Below are positions 61,501 through 64,000 of a stretch of DNA of 64,000 nucleotides, piece after piece; within the stretch, counting starts at the first letter, position 1; each line of letters begins with the position of its first letter. The notes under the pieces are model-generated. The model saw only the letters and a program-made list of their open reading frames with translations, was not told the DNA's origin and searched no databases. The DNA is from Lysinibacillus sp. FSL M8-0337 (lineage in GTDB: Bacteria > Bacillota > Bacilli > Bacillales_A > Planococcaceae): positions 2,356,001 to 2,420,000 of the forward strand of contig NZ_CP151996.1 in assembly GCF_038593855.1 (NCBI RefSeq), in the 5' to 3' direction. A program made the translations under genes and the position numbers.

Positions 61501-64000
61501 TTATTTCCACGGCAGTTTCGGGTAATTATTACCGAATTTCACATTAAATAATGGGTAATGTTTATCTAAATCAGGAGGAATATGATAATGTACATTCCCT
61601 ACGTATCCCTGCCCCTTAAATCTTAAGTCATCTATCCTCAAATCAACACGTAAAAGTTGCTTTTTCTTATAGGAAAGTTTAAACAATGTATAATTGTATT
61701 TATTGTCTTTACTTCTTTTCGGGCCAGTAAATGTAAGATTCTTTCCATATTTTAAAATAGCATTAGTAATAATGGGTGTTAATTTCTTTATTGCCTGTTT
61801 TATAACATTTTTGGCAACCCAACTAGTAAGTACTACTAATCCGGTTTCAAGTGCACTCACTAACAATGGTAATAGGAAAGCTATATCCCCATCAGGATCC
61901 ACATTCATCATTGGATTATTATTTGCATAACTATAACCATTCATTAATGAAGGATTCTCACTATCTCCACCTACAGGATCTAATGAAAGGAAGCTACCTG
62001 TATCTGGATTATAATAACGAGCCATCAAGTAATAATGTTTTGTATCCTCATCATAACGATAACCTGCATAGCGATAAGGATTAATAGAGTCCATATCATC
62101 TGTACCACTTTGCGTTAAAATGTTACCCCATGCGTCATAGGTATATGAAGCTACAAGCTTTCCACTTTCATCGGTCATTCCTAATACATCACCACGATAA
62201 TTTGTTAGGTAATGATAAGGTACACCTTTGTAAATCATCATGAGAGGGAATCCATTATCATCGTAGACATAACTTTTTACAGCGAAAGTACTACTATCCT
62301 TTTCATAAAGAACGCGGTTGCTATCTCCATCATAAGTGTAGTAGATAGGACCATTACTATCTTTACTATAGATTCTTCTACCTTTTTCATCATAGCTATA
62401 TTCGGCAATAATAGTGCCAGAATTACTCTTTACTTTCGTTAGCTGATCAAATGCATTCCATTCATACGTATACGTTCCATCATTTGTTAAATTTCCATCT
62501 GCATCGTAAAAGTATTCCTGATTATTTACAAACGATAATTGATTCGCTTGATTATATTTATAAGTAGTAGATTCAGTTTTCCCTGAATTTATCACACTTT
62601 TGGTAAGACGATTACCTACCTCGTCATACGTATAGTTCATTTGAGGACCATCAATATATGCTTCTTGTATTAATTGATTCAAAGCATCATAGCTGTAATT
62701 TACTTTATCAGTGTTATTTTGGATAATGTTTTTAATATTGTTATTCGCATCGTACTGATACGTGAACTTATTCCATTCTGATGAACTATCAAGCAATATT
62801 GTTTCTTCTTGTAAACGGCCTGATTGATAAACTTTCGATAATTTGCTACCGTTGGTGAAATTAGTATCTTTTAATTGTCCGGTCACATTGTCATAAGTAA
62901 AGGACGCGAGTGGATTTCCGTTTAACTTTATTACCTTTGTATTATAAGCATTGTCAGGTTCATATGATAGAGTATTATATTGTTTAAATCCTGGGAAAGA
63001 CAGTACTGATAAATATTCATCACCTAAATATTCATAGTTAATATCACCATCAATATCCCCTTTATCAATCGATTTTAATAATCCATTATCATAGTAGCTA
63101 ATCCGCTTTAGAGTTGATTCATTTTCTCCATAAATTAGCTGATCGTCCCCATCTTTTGTAAAACGCCATACTACTTTTCCATTAACAACTACTGTTGAAC
63201 TAGGCGCTTCTTGATTAATTTTATACTCAATACGATCACCCTTAGGTGTATTAAGTAATGTTAACTCCCCATTCTCATCATATTGATAAGAAGTTATATC
63301 ACCTTTAGGATTTATTTCTTTTTCTAGTTGATTTTTCTCATTATATTTAAATTCAGTGGTAAAACCTTTTGCATTAATTATTTTATTTAAATTTCCATTC
63401 CCATCATATTCGTAGGCAGTTTTCTTCTGATTAGCGTCGATGACGGTCTCTAGTTCATTTTTTAAATTATATTGATACTTTGTTTCATTTTGCTTTCCGT
63501 CTTTAGATGATAAAACATTACCAGACAAATCCTGCACAGTAGTTGTCGTGTTATTAAACGCATCAGTATGGGTAATGACTTTTTGGGAATCATTGTAATT
63601 TGTTGTATAAGATTCTTTAATACCATCAGATGTTTCCATCCATTCTAAATCACCGTATTTGTCATATCCATAAGTGGTCGTAGCTAGACTGGTTGATGAA
63701 GGTATTTCGGATTTTATCAAATTACCGTTATCATACCATAATCTACTTACTTTACCTTTTGAATCTGTAAACGTGTCAACATCTTGGAATGTAGTATACG
63801 AATACGATTGTATATTATTTTCCGCATCCTTTGTTTTTAATAGATTGCCGTTACCGTCATACTCGTTGGTTTGCAAAACCTTCGATACACCATCTATAGT
63901 TTCTATTTCTTGTAGAAGATTATAGTTTTCATCAAGTTTGTACGTTCTCTCCTCCCCAGCAGGAGAAATGATTTTTTCAATAACATAATTATTGTTAACA
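61501..64000 (-). CDS. RHS/YD-repeat toxin protein, WapA-like (N-terminus outside window)
   Basis: The frame is open to the right edge, so at least 832 residues are visible and the N-terminus is missing. Many YD repeats (YEYDGNGNLNKI, YQYDENGELTLL, YTYDEVGNRLTK) lead to the RHS core end: NPYRYAGYRYDEDTKHYYLMARYYNPDTGSFLSLDPVGG and NPMMNVDPDGD. The variable C-terminal toxin domain (about the last 125 residues) starts with a hydrophobic segment and ends with VDLRIDDLRFKG, GNVHYHIPPDLDKHYPLF. The two His-x-x/H-rich stretches suggest a nuclease, but I do not recognise the fold. Likely contact-dependent or secreted antibacterial toxin. Confidence 0.9.
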   Translation of the reverse strand, partial: VNNNYVIEKIISPAGEERTYKLDENYNLLQEIETIDGVSKVLQTNEYDGNGNLLKTKDAENNIQSYSYTTFQDVDTFTDSKGKVSRLWYDNGNLIKSEIPSSTSLATTTYGYDKYGDLEWMETSDGIKESYTTNYNDSQKVITHTDAFNNTTTTVQDLSGNVLSSKDGKQNETKYQYNLKNELETVIDANQKKTAYEYDGNGNLNKIINAKGFTTEFKYNEKNQLEKEINPKGDITSYQYDENGELTLLNTPKGDRIEYKINQEAPSSTVVVNGKVVWRFTKDGDDQLIYGENESTLKRISYYDNGLLKSIDKGDIDGDINYEYLGDEYLSVLSFPGFKQYNTLSYEPDNAYNTKVIKLNGNPLASFTYDNVTGQLKDTNFTNGSKLSKVYQSGRLQEETILLDSSSEWNKFTYQYDANNNIKNIIQNNTDKVNYSYDALNQLIQEAYIDGPQMNYTYDEVGNRLTKSVINSGKTESTTYKYNQANQLSFVNNQEYFYDADGNLTNDGTYTYEWNAFDQLTKVKSNSGTIIAEYSYDEKGRRIYSKDSNGPIYYTYDGDSNRVLYEKDSSTFAVKSYVYDDNGFPLMMIYKGVPYHYLTNYRGDVLGMTDESGKLVASYTYDAWGNILTQSGTDDMDSINPYRYAGYRYDEDTKHYYLMARYYNPDTGSFLSLDPVGGDSENPSLMNGYSYANNNPMMNVDPDGDIAFLLPLLVSALETGLVVLTSWVAKNVIKQAIKKLTPIITNAILKYGKNLTFTGPKRSKDNKYNYTLFKLSYKKKQLLRVDLRIDDLRFKGQGYVGNVHYHIPPDLDKHYPLFNVKFGNNYPKLPWK

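Overview
The window is low-GC DNA with Firmicutes-style ribosome binding sites (AAGGAGG-like) and frequent TTG/GTG starts. Its gene families are typical of Bacillaceae/Planococcaceae: Tcp-type Gram-positive conjugation proteins, an SLH-domain surface protein, a YvbH-like PH protein and an RHS/WapA-like toxin. I read it as part of a large conjugative plasmid or integrative conjugative element from a Bacillus/Lysinibacillus-like host. Plasmid and ICE cannot be told apart here: no integrase, att site, tRNA or canonical relaxase was found. Almost everything is on the minus strand.

Layout. (1) 1-7319: a tightly overlapping four-gene operon of a CoiA-like zinc protein, a coiled-coil protein with an NTPase-like C-terminus, an unrecognised protein and a large DEAH/COG1205-type helicase cut by the left edge. 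I cannot match this set to a named system; it is the best candidate for an undescribed defence system. (2) 7533-10224: an OLD-family nuclease with a short UvrD-like helicase, i.e. a Gabija-like pair. (3) 10328-18758: a complete Wadjet operon of the TIGR02677/78/80/79 kind (jetABCD order). (4) 19305-23693: a recombination module with an Erf-type annealing protein, CHC2 zinc-finger protein, SSB and a Cas4/RecB-like nuclease. (5) 23.8-27.0 kb: a duplicated, apparently independently transcribed RNA element (two copies about 1.4 kb apart), a methyltransferase remnant, a DUF5412 protein and a secreted Ntox44 toxin.

(6) 29.1-35.7 kb: a Tad-like pilus operon with a CpaF/TadA ATPase, two TadB/TadC-like proteins, several short pilin-like proteins and a 941-residue repeat protein that shares its head domain with a small pilin-like paralogue. 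Upstream in the same direction lie an ArpU-like regulator, an S1-repeat RNA-binding protein and a VirD4-like coupling ATPase lacking its own membrane segments (36-41 kb). (7) 42.8-58.9 kb: a replication-relaxation protein beside iteron-like repeats, then the conjugation channel: NlpC/P60 hydrolase, VirB6-like, VirB4, TcpE-like, TcpD-like, a large exported protein, an SLH protein and TcpC. (8) 59-64 kb: the 3' end of an RHS toxin gene followed by a string of small immunity-like genes including a barstar homologue.

Together the genes describe a self-transmissible element that carries weapons against phages and plasmids (regions 1-3), against neighbouring cells (regions 5 and 8) and a pilus likely used for surface or mate contact. 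Assignments rest on motifs read by eye; no database search was possible.
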